From: Pseudo-nitzschia pungens
Taxonomy: Eukaryota; Bacillariophyta; Bacillariophyceae; Bacillariales; Bacillariaceae
Length of the DNA stretch: 64,000 nucleotides
Direction of reading: 5' to 3'
Assembly: GCA_037355855.1 (NCBI GenBank)
Contig: CM074768.1
Coordinates: 248,001 to 312,000 of the forward strand
The first letter of the stretch is position 1; each line of letters starts with the position of its first letter. The notes beneath the pieces were generated by a model. It did no database searches and was not told the DNA's origin. It worked only from the letters and a program-made list of their open reading frames with translations. A program made the translations under genes and the position numbers. Below, one piece after another: positions 31,222 through 44,058 of this stretch.

Positions 31222-32833
31222 GACGCTCGTTTTGTCGTGGCTTTTTGTGGCGGCACCCTCCGTCTCGCACTTTTGGTTTGGCGGGTGAGTCGTGGTCATT
31301 TTGACTCAACCACATCATGTCCTCCCACCGGTATTACGGAAGCAGTAAACTAACCTTGCTGGTACAACCGTTATCGTCGAACAACGATTGAGATTGATTT
31401 TTTTTGATGAGAGATAAGTTAAGACTTACCGGTATGCGTAAGGTAAGGTTTTCACCGTAGGTAAGGTTTCCCGTACGAGTATACGGTGATTGGTACGTAC
31501 CGTAACCTTACTCTTTTTTTCCGACGACCTGTCGTGCCAGAGTCGAGTCGAGTCACTCCCTCCCTCTGCCTTCGTGTACAACGTAACTTACCGTTCGGAA
31601 CAGGCACGAGGTAACTTACGACTACTAGCTAGTATGACTCAATCAATCATTCATCCGGCAAGCACTTCGTTTCTGTACTTGTTCCCGAGAGTCCAGACCA
31701 CTCCAGACCACTCCAATGCTGGTCCTCCCGACCCTTTTCTTTGCTGCCACCTAGCACAAATAAAAAACATTCCATGCCCAATGCAGAAGATCTAGCTACA
31801 AGTACGACGACAAGTACCGGTACGACGACAAGTACGACGACACGTACGAGTACTAGTACGAGTAAGATCTTACTCGGAGCGCTGGAAATCAAACTACGAG
31901 TACGCAGCAAATCGCATCGTTTGTGCTTCGAACCGACTGCTCCTCGATCTCTGAATCGATACGGAGCGATGCGACACGACAGGACACGATACGGTACCGC
32001 GATGCCAACAATTGCGGTCGAATGCGAATGAATGAACGAATGACTTTTCGACTCTTTCGTTCCCGGACAGGCGTGCTTCCGTACCTTGGCATTGGCATCC
32101 GCGCAATGAATCCATCATCCATGCGGTACGGTATACCGAAAAGGTACGGCACGGCACGGAACGGAACGGCACTGTGCAAACGTACGTAATAGCAGCGGAT
32201 CGGTAGGTCCTTCCGATCCCCGCGGTATGGTCTGGTATGGTACGGTATGGTATTGCGTCCGTGTCGGACACGCCTCCGACGCCGGAGCAGACGAGACTAC
32301 TATTACTATTACTACTACTACTACTAGCAAGAAAGGAACACTGCAATCCAGTCCAGCAAGCAAGCAACCAATCCAGCACGGTTGCGCGTACGGTACCGCT
32401 ACGATACCGAAGCAATGGATTCGATTCCATTTCATTCCATTTCATCTCATCTCATTCCATCTCATTCCCTTCCACGCTATCGCATCGATCGAACGCGCAT
32501 GCACCCGTGCATGCACCCGTACATAAGTACCGATCCACAATCCAGTCCCGTCCCGTATCTGGCTGTGCAGTCGAAGTGAAGGATTCCGACGCATCCTACT
32601 CTGTACCGTAGGATGGATGGATGGATGGATTCTGGAATGGATTGTAAACCAATGGACCAATGAACGAACGAATGAATGAACGAATGAATGAACGAACGAA
32701 TGAACGAATCAACTTCTATTCTATCCGGTTGTCGTTTCTGCTTGCGGCGACCATCCAACATGGTGGGGTTAACGTAACCTTACCCGTGCGTGGTTTTGAG
32801 ACGAACACCCTACGGGACCTACAGGCTCAACAA
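31222..32833. other. Intergenic stretch, no gene recognised
   Basis: This is rich in short repeats: ACGAC/AGTAC words near 31800-31870, ACGGC pentamers near 32145-32170, ATTCC pentamers near 32420-32470, and GAAT tetramers near 32655-32710. Open frames are repeat artefacts. Confidence 0.6.
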
Positions 32834-32907
32834 GCTTTCGTAGCTCAGCTGGTTAGAGCGTGGGTCTAATAAACCCAAGGTCGTGGGTTCGATCCCCACC
32901 GAGAGTA
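32834..32907 (+). tRNA. tRNA-Ile(AAU), copy 1
   Basis: A 74-nt cloverleaf. Acceptor GCTTTCG/CGAGAGT pairs with two G-U wobbles; A discriminator. Anticodon stem TGGGT/ACCCA encloses CTAATAA (AAT). Only 4 nt (GTGT) separate it from tRNA-Met, with no terminator between. Confidence 0.95.
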
Positions 32908-32911
32908 GTGT

Positions 32912-33012
32912 GCCCGGTTAGCTCAGTAGGCAGAGCGTTCGTCTCATAATCCACAACATCTTCATCGAGAAGAGATAGCGAAAGGCCGTCAGTTCGATCC
33001 TGACATTGGGCA
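32912..33012 (+). tRNA. Elongator tRNA-Met(CAU) with 28-nt intron, copy 1
   Basis: Exons 32912-32948 and 32977-33012; the intron 32949-32976 sits after position 37, next to the CAT anticodon, the canonical nuclear tRNA intron site. Acceptor GCCCGGT/ATTGGGC pairs with two G-U wobbles; anticodon stem TTCGT/GCGAA; T arm GTCAG/CTGAC. T5 follows at 33016-33020. Confidence 0.94.
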
Positions 33013-33099
33013 CCCCTTTTTGGACGACTGGACTCTCGACAGTCGACTAGCACCGAGTGCTGTGGAGCGACCACCGTCCATAGCATGCAAGCGCAATAG

Positions 33100-33173
33100 G
33101 CTTTCGTAGCTCAGCTGGTTAGAGCGTGGGTCTAATAAACCCAAGGTCGTGGGTTCGATCCCCACCGAGAGTA
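33100..33173 (+). tRNA. tRNA-Ile(AAU), copy 2
   Basis: Identical to the copy 266 bp upstream. Four nt (ATGT) separate it from the second tRNA-Met, again without a T-run. Confidence 0.95.
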
Positions 33174-33177
33174 ATGT

Positions 33178-33278
33178 GCCCGGTTAGCTCAGTAGGCAGA
33201 GCGTTCGTCTCATAATCCGAAACTCCTCCACCGAGAAGAGAAAGCGAAAGGCCGTCAGTTCGATCCTGACATTGGGCA
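33178..33278 (+). tRNA. Elongator tRNA-Met(CAU) with 28-nt intron, copy 2
   Basis: Exons 33178-33214 and 33243-33278 are identical to copy 1. The intron 33215-33242 has the same length but differs at 7 of 28 positions. T5 follows the gene at 33282-33286. Confidence 0.94.
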
Positions 33279-35273
33279 CCCCTTTTTGGATGACTGGACT
33301 CCCGACAGTCGACTAGCAGCGACTCCTCTGGACTCCAGTTGTACCCGATCCGATCCGATCCGATCCGATCCGATCCTATGATTATTCTAATACTGCAGAG
33401 CAACACAACACGCTTCAGTGAATTCTTTTCATGGTCCTCGTAGATCGGTAATTACGGTATCGGTCGCACGCACCACCATCGAAGTGCGTCTTCGTTTTGG
33501 TTCTTTTCATCATGGGGGATGTGTTTGTACGTGTATGGTGCGGTAAGATTAACTTACTGAGTTGGTCGAAGAACGATTGTTCGTCACCCTACCGTACCGT
33601 ACTGATTGTAGCACTACGGTATCGCTACAAGGGATGGAAAAAGGAAGAACGGAGACGAGGATGATGGTGGTGATGTGTGCTGAGGATGAATCCCTAATAA
33701 CGAAGCAAGGTTACTACGAAGCAGGGACTAGTAAGAACCTCACTCGGATTGGAATGCATCATCAATACTACGTGTACAGTAAATTTTATCATTAAAAAAA
33801 AAATAGGAGCAACACATCATCATGGTATTTCGCAGGTTACAACACCACCGGTAACCTTAGTGGTGGTAACTTACTAGTTCGTATTGGAAAAGCAGCACGA
33901 GCAACAAGTTACTCGTAATTACCGATACTCGTGCGGTACAAGTAGCTAACAAGTTACCCGGTGGTGGTAAGATCTTACTGCTGGTACTTTTCGTTTTGTA
34001 CCGTAACTTACAATGTTCTTTCCACCCGTAATTACGGTAGCTCCGAATAATCCGTGATGAATTCACTCACTCATTCACGGTGATCACTGATCACGGAGAA
34101 CTCTCGAGTTTCGAAGAAATCTCAATCAATCAATTCACAATCAATAAAATATTCACAATCAAAATCAAAATCAATCGGTGGATGGGTAAGTAAACCTTAC
34201 GTTCTCGTTCCGCACCCATGTACAGTATGCTCCCGTACATAGTGTACGGTACTGTAAGGCCGTACTCGTACGTAAGGTACGGTTTATGGTAATAACCTTA
34301 ATTACTTGTACGGTAAGGTTTACTTCCGCGAATGATGTTTCTCGCCCATCACTCTCGACTGACTGACTGACTGACTCTCGACTCGACTCACTCACTCTCG
34401 AACTCTGGGACGTCGAACGTCGGAAACCTTCGCCCGCCCATTCTGTCGAATAAGGTTAATTAACTTACTCGCACTCGTAACCGGTAATTACGTACGTGCA
34501 AGTTACCGGTATCGCACGGCAATCTTATCGTAAACCTTACCGGTAAGATTACCGAAGCGAATGAATGAATGAATCAATCGCGGTAATTAATTTACAGGTA
34601 ATCTTACTGTAAACCTCAACAAAAGGTTAATTACCGTGAATCGACGTCGACCGACCGACCGACCGACCGACCGACCGATCCATCTCCATCTCCATCATCT
34701 CCACCTCCATAGATCCGTCGTCCCTTGTTCCCTCTCCGAGATCAATCAAAACGATCGACACATTACCGTACGGTACGGCAAGGTTACTGTACTGTACTAG
34801 CCATCCTTGTCGTCTTTCTCGCTTCGATTCGATTCGATTCGATTCGATTCGATTCGCAATCACTGCCTGGCTCCGTCGGTTGGGTTGGGTTGGGTTCGGT
34901 TCGGTGCTCTTCTCGGTTCTATTCCATACGGCAGTAGTTTTGGATTTGATTTTGGATTGATTTTGGATTGATTTTGGATTGATTTTGGATTGATTTTGGA
35001 TTGATTTTGGATTGATTCCCTTTCTTGACCAATTCGACGAGGAAGGTTCCGATCGGGCCGGTCGCCACGGGCAGCGTTATAGTGTGAGATATTATATTCT
35101 ATTATATTCATTAATATATTGGCTTGGCTTGGCTTGGCTTGGTTCCGTTCCGAAGAAACCATTTCTGCATACCATACGATACCATACGATACGATACGAT
35201 ACCATACCATTCCGTTCCGTGTCGCGTCAACTTGATTGAATCCCGCAATTGACTCTTCGAGGATTCATTCGCA
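33279..35273. other. Intergenic stretch made largely of simple repeats
   Basis: GATCC pentamers (about 33347-33376), a GACC tetramer run (about 34649-34677), ATTCG pentamers (about 34825-34856) and about seven copies of an 11-bp unit TTTTGGATTGA (about 34937-35016) are visible, with many GTAAGGTTA and ACCGGTA words between. No gene is supported. Confidence 0.65.
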
Positions 35274-38200
35274 ATGAACGCGGCGGCGGCAAAGGCGGCA
35301 GCATCCATGTCCATGTCCATGTCCATGTCCATGTCCATGTTCATGTTCATTCCCGTGGCTCGGAGATACACTGCCACTGCCACTGCCACTACTACTGCCA
35401 CTGCCACTGCTCGGATTACCAATCGCAATGGATCCAGCTACACAGCACTGCATCGTTGCGTTGGCAACCATCTTCGCGACCAGAGAATAAGCACGAGCAC
35501 GAGCACGAGCACGAGAACACAAACAACAAGAAGAAGAAGAACTCAAACGCAAACGCAAACTCAAATCCAAATCCAAACACAAATACAAAAAATACAAACA
35601 ATCCCGGTTTCACCATCACCGCGAGTCCCATCGGCCCATCCTCGCGGGGACGAATCGCGGGAACGAGCGGGAAAACGAAAACGAAAGCGGCGGAGACCCT
35701 TCTGGACCACCGCGTCGGCATCGTCTACGGGGTTGGCTCCGGTGTCGATTCGGACGAACGAATGCGGTTTCGGCTGCTATGCGCAAGCGCAAACGCAAAC
35801 GAACGCGTTCCAAACCCTTTCCCAATTTGCGCACCGAAGGCTTTCGACGGTTTCTTCCACCCCGGAAGGCACTCCGTCCACCGACAACAGCGGCAATGGC
35901 AGCAACAACGACTATACCCAGAACAGTTACCGCGACGATCGCGACGCATCCCTCGATCGCCCCCGGTGGCTGGTGGAGATGAACGCCAACGCCGCGTCCA
36001 ACGTCCCGATGGAACCCCAAAAGGTCTATCGGTACCTGCAACTGGAAACCTACAGCAGGGACGAATTGGAGAACCGGTTTTGGAGAATCGCGAGGGGGGC
36101 AGCAGGAACGGGAACAGCGGCAGGAATGGGAACAGCAGCAGGAATGGGAACTACCGGAGAAAATGGTGACGACAATGACAATCACAATGTCAATCACAAT
36201 GACAATCACAATTACAATGACAACGCGGTCTTGGACCGAGCGGCGCTCCGCTCGTACCTGTCGCAGACCATCATGCAAGCGGAGCGAGACCTGCTGGTTG
36301 GAGTACGAGAAGGAGAACGAGTAGGAGAAGGAGAACGAGAACGAGAAGGAGAAACAAAAACCGGCAGCAGCAATGGCAATCGCAATCGCAATCGCAACGA
36401 CGATCGCGATGCGCGGGCGAAGCGGATCGAGTTTTTGCGCTCGGAATACATCGAGGCCGAGACAACGCGGATGTGGGCCTTTTTGGTGGCCAACGGTGGC
36501 GTCGACAAAACGAGCCGTACAACAAGCTTCGGTCACAACGGTCACAACAGCAGCGATAACCATAGCCACAGCGCCGCAACGACGACGACGACGACGACGA
36601 CGAAGAAACAGAGCGCAAAAACTCTTCCGACCGAGCAACCCGCGGCGGCGGTCGCGCTTCCCGCCTTTGTCGATCGCCTCCGGGCCTCGGCGGAGGGAAT
36701 CGACGGGCAGCGATTGTGGCCGCTGACGATGAGCATGGTCATGATCGGGTTGAGCGTCGGGGTGACGACGCCGGCCTTTCCCTTTGTGGCGCAGAACCTG
36801 GGACTGAGCGCGGGGGACTACGGGATGGTCGTCTCGGCCTTTGGACTCACCAAGCTTTTGGGGAACATTCCCTTTGCCGTGCTGGTGGAACGGAACGGAC
36901 GAAAGGTGCGTGCGAGTGCGAGTGCGAGTGCGAGTGCGGGAACGAGAACAAGTACGAGTAACTTGCAACAAGTACGAGTAACTTGCAACAAGTACGAGTG
37001 CAAGTGCAATGCTACTACTGCTACTATTACTACTACTACTACGACGGAACGAAAAAACGTTCCGCCCCGCAACGTTCTCGCTTACTCGGTCGGTCATTCA
37101 CTTTCTCACTCAATTACTTCGCATTCACTCTCCGCCTTTCCTTTCATTTCCTTTCATTTCCTTTCATTTCATTTCATGTCGTCGGGCATTGTTGTATTAT
37201 CTCGTTTGGTCTGTCTCGGCTCGCGGTTTGTCGCGGAACCAACAAACTGCACCCACTACTCTTTTGGAACAAAAAAAAAACTCTTGTTCTCGCACTTTTG
37301 ACGATGATTGTGATGATGATGATTGTGATGATGATGATGATTGTGATGATGATGATGATGATGATGATGACGATGATTATAATGAATACCATCATATTGA
37401 TTTGCGGGGGCGGGAGAACAGCCGTACCTGGTCTACACGCTGATTGCCATCGCGACGGGGGTCGGCGGCATCGGCCTTGCGAGCGGCTTCGAGGAGCTCT
37501 ACGCCTGCCGGCTCGTCACAGGACTGGGGGTCGCCGGACTCTCGTGCGCGGCCACCATGACCGTCACGGACATCTCGACCCCCCTCAACCGGGCCTCGAG
37601 CTTCGCCCCCATCTCGGCGGGATTCGCGGCCGGGACCGCCATGGGACCGGCGCTGGGGGGCGTCCTCATCGATGAGATGGGCGTCGACCACACCTTTTAT
37701 CTGGTGGGGGGATCCTTTCTGATGCTGGGGGGGATCAATTCGGATTCTGCTCGACGAGACGATGCGGAGACCGAGGAGGGCATTTCCCTGGCAGGAACGG
37801 GAACCACCGGTAGGGGAGCAGCATTCGCAGCAATCGCAGCAATCGCAACACGCAACCTACAACAAGAGTACCATTACCACCCACACCAACAAGGCGACCA
37901 CTCATGCTAACGCGAATGCCAGCGCCAATTCCAATTCCAATTCCAACGTCAAGGACAAGGACGACGGATCGATCAAAAACGCCTTTCGCAAGGCCCTCGG
38001 ACAGTGGGTCCCCCTCCTGTCCAAGGCCCCCGTCCGAAACGTTTGCATCATGAACGCCTTTTACTGGGTGGCACTGGCCGGAAACCAAATGACGCTCCTC
38101 CCCCTCATCCTCACCGACCCCCACGGACTGGCCATGACCGCCACGCAGGTCGGACAGGTCTACATGGGCATGAGCTTTGTCCAGGTGCTGGGAAACCCCC

Positions 38201-38784
38201 TCTTTGCCCGCGTCGTCGACAGGGTCGGGACCGTCCCGGGCATCGTGGGCGGGTGCACCCTCATTTCGTCCGCCATGTTTGCCTTGCCCCTGTGCGTGAC
38301 CGGCGGCAGCATGGATCCGATCCTCCACCACGGCCACTACCACCCGGAACAAATGGCGATCGTGCTTGGCGTCTGGGCCGCCGGATCGTCCCTGCTGTCG
38401 ACGGCCCCGATCGCCCACATCAGCGACCGCGTCGACGATTCCGAGCGGGCCCAGGCGATTGCTCTGCTGCGGACGGCGGGGGACGTGGGATTCTTGGTCG
38501 GGGCATCGACGATGGGATTGCTCTCGGACTGGGCCGGGGGACTCGACACGGCCATGCAATCGAGCTCGGCCATCCTGGCGACGGCCACGTCTTGGTACGT
38601 TGCCCGGAACGTAATGACCACCCTGGCCACTACCAACGCGAACGGCAGCGCCGACTCCGAGGCCGAGGCCAATTCGAATGCGAATGCCAATTCGAATGCG
38701 ACTGCCAATTCGAATGCCGATTCGAATGCCGATTCGAATGCGACTGCGGCATGGTCGTCCTCCGAGCGCAAGCCACACAAGTGA
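35274..38784 (+). CDS. Major facilitator superfamily transporter, two exons, one frame break
   Basis: Exon 1 is 35274-36905 and exon 2 is 37422-38784, with a phase-0 intron 36906-37421 (AAG|GTGCGT ... AACAG|CCG). Exon 1 encodes about 480 residues of low-complexity N-terminus (Ser-Met, Thr-Ala and Asn-rich simple repeats), then TM1-TM2 ending in the Arg-Asn-Gly-Arg-Lys loop motif of MFS. Exon 2 gives TM3-TM6, a Leu-Asp-Glu-Thr-Met motif after TM6, an Asn/Ser-rich central loop and TM7-TM12. A seven-G run (37727-37733) shifts frame by one base: reading six Gs joins both halves without a stop. It probably exports or imports a small solute across an organelle or plasma membrane; the substrate is unknown. 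The start is the first ATG; the pre-sequence could be a targeting signal. Confidence 0.75.
36906..37421 (+). other. Intron of the MFS gene
   Basis: A 516-bp GT-AG intron inferred from domain continuity. It contains GTGCGA repeats, TTTCATTTCC pentamer runs and a long GATGAT tract (about 37303-37377). It reads phase 0 on both sides. Confidence 0.75.
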
Positions 38785-40717
38785 CACTAACTACTCAAAA
38801 CCAATCTCATCAAAACACAGTGTCATTGGTGGATCGAGGAGTGCATCGATGAGCGCAACGAATCAATCGGACGCTTTTGTCGAACGAAAAACGAAGGGCG
38901 TCAAACATTCGCTTGGAAAGAGGGTGAAACAGAGTGAAATTAAAGAAAGCAAAACAAAACCCATCTCCAAAAAAATACGTAGAGTAACCTTACTTGACCG
39001 CTTCGATAGATGGATGGAACGCCTCACTCCGAAATTGATTGATTGATTTCATCCATTCAAACCCGCCGTGTAGTTCCCGGGTTCCGTCCGTAACGGTCCC
39101 ATTGCCGCGTATCCGCAAGGAGTTTCGATTGCACTACGAGTACGTTCGTCAAATACAACTAACTAACTAACAACAATGATGTCATACTTCGACATACTTG
39201 TACCGCTACGTGTATCGTACAGTGCCGGTACCAAACCGAGACTTCCTCACGCTGGTGTTGCTAACGATATTCAGTATGTTCGCAGTGAACGCAATGGGTT
39301 CTCCGTTATGACTTGATACTTCGTAAGTTTGCTGTTTACTGTTTACTCCATACTTCCCCCGACTTCCCGAGCGGTGTTCCGATTATTGCACTACAGGCAC
39401 GATACACAATAAGATCTTAGGCTTCCGAAGCAAAGTGTTTGTCATTATTCAAGAGGGGTTCGCAGTGAACGCAAAGGGTTCTCCGTTATGACTTGATTCT
39501 TCGTAAGTTTGCTGTTTACTGTTTACTCCAAACACAATTGGCGCCTCCGGTAAGCGTGTGGAGTTGTAAGTGTCCGTAATGTTCAACTGAATTAACTGTC
39601 TGTACCGATTACGACATGCTAAATTATGAAGTAATTTTTAAATGCCATACCTCATTTGTGATTATTTTTAATGGCTTCCACAGAATTAAGTGTTTTTCAC
39701 TGGGTTTTAACAGTTCACTTTCGACGACTTTTTCACTTTTCTCCACCCCCAGACCCCCAGTTCTGCCGAACTAAGAGCTACGTTCTAAAATTGTTATGCA
39801 ATTCCAATTTTTACAACTCCACTAATAAGATCTTACGCTTCCGAAGCAAAGTGTTTGTCATTATTCAAGAGGCCCTACAAGAAATCCATGTTTTGAAATG
39901 TGTAGGCGGAAACAATCATTAAGAGAAGTAATTATTATCATTCCATCCGAGGACAGCCATTGCTTCATAATTAGTATCTCTCCCACATTCGACATGTCAA
40001 AAGAATAATAGAACTTTCAGTACCAGAAAACAAAATATCAACTCATTTAAGGTCCCATTCTTTATTTTTCCTCCCCACTTTCAGTCCCTATTTCGCAAAT
40101 GGCATGCTGCATAGCGCATACAGAGTTACAGTGCGATAAATAATAAATAATAGCTACCGGTACATTTTTGGTATTACGGTATTCGAGAACAAGCTCACAA
40201 AACACGGTTCTCGACAAACAAAAGGCTTGAAAAAGGCTCGAAAAAAAAAGGCGGGATTGATTGATTGATTCCATCGTCACATTTTGCGGGTGAAACCGCG
40301 AATCAATCGATCTACCGCACCCGGTATCGAGACGTCGAAGGATTGATTCGGTTGGGAATTCGCGACTCTTCGACCACCACAGAGTCACCAGCAATGCGAT
40401 GCTGACATGCGATCGTCACGCGTCGAAAGTCAAAAGAAGCCTCAACGATGTATCGATGCTTTCCATTGCTTTCATCGATCTCTTCCCGTTCGACCGCTTT
40501 TCCTTCGCTCACTCCAAGCGCACGGTTGCATCTACAGTAGAACACGCCTCATTGCGTCATGCCCTTGTGTGCCGATGAATCAGTCATTCATTCATTCACT
40601 TATTCATACTTTCAATCTACAAAATTACGGATAAACAAAATTTTTCACTCGTTGATTCATTGATTCATTCAGTGACTCATTGATTCATTGATTCATTCCT
40701 TCGATAGACTTCATTCG
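38785..40717. other. Intergenic stretch with interspersed duplications
   Basis: A ~75-bp block beginning GTTCGCAGTGAACGCAA occurs at 39278 and 39458. A ~47-bp block AAGATCTTA.GCTTCCGAAG occurs near 39411 and 39827. ATTGATTC repeats lie near 40250-40270 and 40650-40700. No gene is recognised. Confidence 0.6.
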
Positions 40718-43700
40718 TTACGGTGGACGAGAGAAGAATCCTCTCTCCCAAAACCGAAGCCGAATCTCGTCGGTCAGATGGTAGGCTACCGGACGGCTCA
40801 GGTTTGGTGTCGGAATCGTGCCGTTGTTGTTGTTGATGTTGTTGCTGTATGCGAGTGCATTCATATTGGAGTGAATCACCGTTGGCGGATACAGGTCGCG
40901 ATAGTGTGTGCTCGCTAGTTCGGGATCTGGTTCGGCACCTTGTTGTTCTTGTTTGACACGCACCCCATTCGAATCCGAATTCGAATACGAAAACGGATTC
41001 GAAAACGGATTCAAATACGGATTCGAATACGGATTCGAACCATTCGTTCCCACCACCGCAACAGGGGTTGGCGGTATTTGTGATCTCATAGTGTTGCGTG
41101 CTGCAACTGTTTCCAACGGAGCGTTGGTTTCGTCGTCGGAAACCCTCTGCTTCTCCGGCCCCGAGTTCCGATCCACCTTGAAACGCTTGGGATTCTTGCT
41201 GCTGCTGTTGCTGTTGGTTTTCGTTTTCCTTTTGATATCACCGCCACCGGATTCCATTCGAACCTCGGAACTTTTCGTTACCTCGGGAAGTGAGGGCACA
41301 ACACCCCCGGAGACTCGTGGCATCCGCGCCTGCGCCATCTGCGTTTGCGTTTCCCATTCGGAAGTTGTTACCAACACAGCCTCAGGGACAGCGACAACGC
41401 CCTTGTGTTCCTTGAGGGTTTTCGACACGGTTGAATCGTTGCAAGAGTTGGGCAACACACCTTCCGAATTCGGATTCGAATTTGTGTTGTTGTTTCGTCC
41501 AACTAGCACAGGAGCCTTGGGAGTGTGTAGAGTTGTTGGTGGTGCAGCTCTTGTTGATACCATTGTTGGTGGTACCATTGTTGGTGGTACCACTGTTGGT
41601 GGTACCATTGTTGGTTTTGCAGTCCGTGCTGGTACCATTATTGGTTTTGCACTCTTTCGTGGTTGAGTCCGTCCTGTTGCGGTCCGTGCTGCAGCCCGCG
41701 CTGCTGCAGCCTGTGCTGCTGCAGTCTGTTCTATTGCAACCCGCGCTGCCAACGCCCGTTCTGCCACCGTCCGAGCCCGCGCCGATGCCGTCCATCCCGG
41801 TGCGGTTCGTGCGGATGCGGTCCGTGCGGATGCGGTTCGTGTCGATGTCGTTCGTGGCAGTGCGGTCCTCGCTTTCCCTTTTTTTGGCACGGCTTTTTTG
41901 GTTTCTTTCTCTTCTTCTTTTTCCGCCAGCGATCGTGCGACTATTGCTCGTGCTAATTCGGCTGTTGGTGCCATTCGTGGTCGTGTTGGTGTATCCGGTT
42001 CCTTCCATTCGTTGCAGGAAAAGTGATTGGCGTACTCTCGGAAGAGATTTCGCCGTTGTTCGATGCCCTTCTTCCTCTGGTTTCGTTGGAGTTCCGGGTT
42101 CAGGTCCTTGTGTCGTTCCTTTCGTGAAAGGAAGCAAGCAAGCAAGCAATAACGTAACGACGGTGTTAGAGTGCATGGATGGGATGGGGGAAAAATGGAT
42201 TGAGAGAATGCAAAAAGATTGACAATGACCCCGTCGTGAGAATTGATAGCACCATCGCCTAGTCGTTGGTTGGTTCGTTCGAACCTTGAACGAAACCAGC
42301 TTTCTTCCTTCGTAGCTCAGATAGTTTCGATCAAACCACCCTAACCCAACGTTACGAAATGCTGCATGCATGTTCTTTCAATCCACGACAAACGAATGGT
42401 CGATTCGACTCCACTCTACTCTACTCCACTCTACTCGATTCTCGACTCGATTCGAACTACTTACGTTGATCTTGTTGGGGCTCTTTGAGCGAAACGAGGT
42501 CTGGAATCCGTGCTTTTTCGCCACCATGATGTGAACTTTCATGAACGAGTCCCACATGTAGGGGGGACCGAACATTCCCCGGTGCAAGATGTGGAGGTCG
42601 TCCCACGAGGTGAACCCCGACGAGCTCGTCGGTGAGTTCAGGTGCGAGAGTTGGTTGGCCATGGCGCGCTCGTCGGGAAAGAGGTCGATCGAAAATTCCA
42701 GCTTTCGGTCCTTGGCGCAGGGTTTGGTCGAGCATTCCGTTGCGGCTGTTGCCGCATACGGATTCTGCTTCTCGCTGTTGTTGGTGTTGGTGGTGTTGCT
42801 GTTGTTGTTGGTGGTGTTGTCCCTATCGGTGACGCTTCCACGGGTTGCATCCCCCGTTTCCATGGGTTCGAGGACGACGGGGGGCGCCCTCTCATCCCAA
42901 CTTTGTCGGTGTCTCACGGTCAATCTGGAAGGAGTCCTGACGGAATGAACCGGAGCTTGGCGCATGGCCATGCCCGCAGCCTGGAGGCACGGCTCCACAA
43001 CGGCTTCTTGAACGTCGTTGAAGAGTGCCACGAGCATCTTGACGTAATCGGTGGATTCTTCGTCGACTTGCGAACCCAGCAGGATCTCGTAGTGTTTGAT
43101 TCGATCGATGAGTTCCTTCCACTCGGATTCGTCCTCGCTTTTTTTGTTGTTGCTTCTGTTGTTGATGATGATGCCTTGGTAGTCGTACTGCGTCTTGACA
43201 CGTTCGGGTCCGTCGAGGAGTCTCCGGAACTGCTTAAGGGCCAGCGCCACGTGCTCCCGCTCGATGGTGACCCGAAAGAGTCCCATCCGAACGACACGGC
43301 GGCCATCGTTATCGGGATGGACCTCGGGATCGACCGGTGGTGCTTTGGGTGTTGCTTGTGTTCGAGTTGCTGTTGGTGCAGGTACAGGTGCTATTGGTGC
43401 AGGTGTTGCTTGTGCTTGTGCTTCTACTGGTGTAGCTGCTGTTGCTTGTGTGGAATCCGTGTCCGGATTGCCCTCACCACCACCACCACCACCACCACCA
43501 CTCCCATCGTTGCTGTTGCTGTTGTCTTTGCACCACACAAAGGAGATTCCGCTCGACGGGTAGGTCTTGCGGCAAACCTCTTCGCACCGGTACATGCAGT
43601 CGATCAGGTTGGAGACGTGATCGGCAATCGCCTGGCGAAACGGTGCATTCTTCAAGAGTTTCTTTTTCTTGGTGTGCCAGAAATGATCGAGCGTGGTCCT

Positions 43701-43913
43701 CTTGAGTGCCTTGCGATTTTGCTTTTGCACCCTCGAGCGGCCGTTGTCGCCGTTGTTGCCGTTGTTGCCGGTGTTGAGGTTTGTTGGGCCATCGGTGTTG
43801 GATGGACCCACACCGGTTTGTTCTTGAATCGAATCCATTATCATTCGAATCGAATCCATCATCATTCGAATCGAATCGAATCGAATCGAATCGAATCGAA
43901 TCGAATCAAACAA
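40718..43913 (-). CDS. Unknown two-exon protein, about 949 residues
   Basis: Exon 1 is 43913-42465 and exon 2 is 42118-40718 on the minus strand. The intron (42464-42119, 346 bp) begins GTAAGT and ends with a pyrimidine tract plus CGAAAG; both sides are phase 0, and exon 2 has no ATG at its start. Two structured-looking regions stand out: residues about 70-130 (basic, Cys-containing) and about 205-310 (helical, with QFRRLLDGPERV). A third region (about 405-520) spans the splice junction. The second half is Ala/Arg/Thr-rich, with Arg-Thr-Ala-Ser-Ala and Met-Val-Pro-Pro-Thr repeats, and is basic and disordered, hinting at a nuclear role. I recognise no family. The first ~27 residues come from a TCGAA pentamer run, so translation may start at a later Met (about 17-26). 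Confidence 0.65.
42119..42464 (-). other. Intron of the unknown gene
   Basis: 346 bp with consensus donor GTAAGT and acceptor after a TTGCTTGCTTGCTTCC tract. The donor side contains GAGTAGAGTGG-type pentamer repeats. Confidence 0.75.
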
Positions 43914-44027
43914 ATAATCGATTGGAATAGATTGTGCTTCTATTCTATCCTATCCTATCCTATCCGTTCGTCTTGTTCGAAATCGGAGGTGAGGGAGAAT
44001 ACAAGACAGCAGGCACTCGATGCGATC

Positions 44028-44058
<31 letters not shown>

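Noticed and set aside
35616..37097. 493-codon minus-strand frame opposite the MFS gene
   Set aside because: It is the antisense shadow of the MFS first exon and crosses the intron without domain content.
40908..42222. Plus-strand Val/Leu-rich frames opposite the unknown gene
   Set aside because: They mirror the repetitive Ala/Arg/Thr-rich exon 2 and cross its splice acceptor; no membrane protein family fits.
42309..42340. tRNA-Ile-like 5' end (CCTTCGTAGCTCAGATAG)
   Set aside because: Only an A-box-like stretch is present; no anticodon arm or B box follows, and it lies in the intron/upstream part of the unknown gene.
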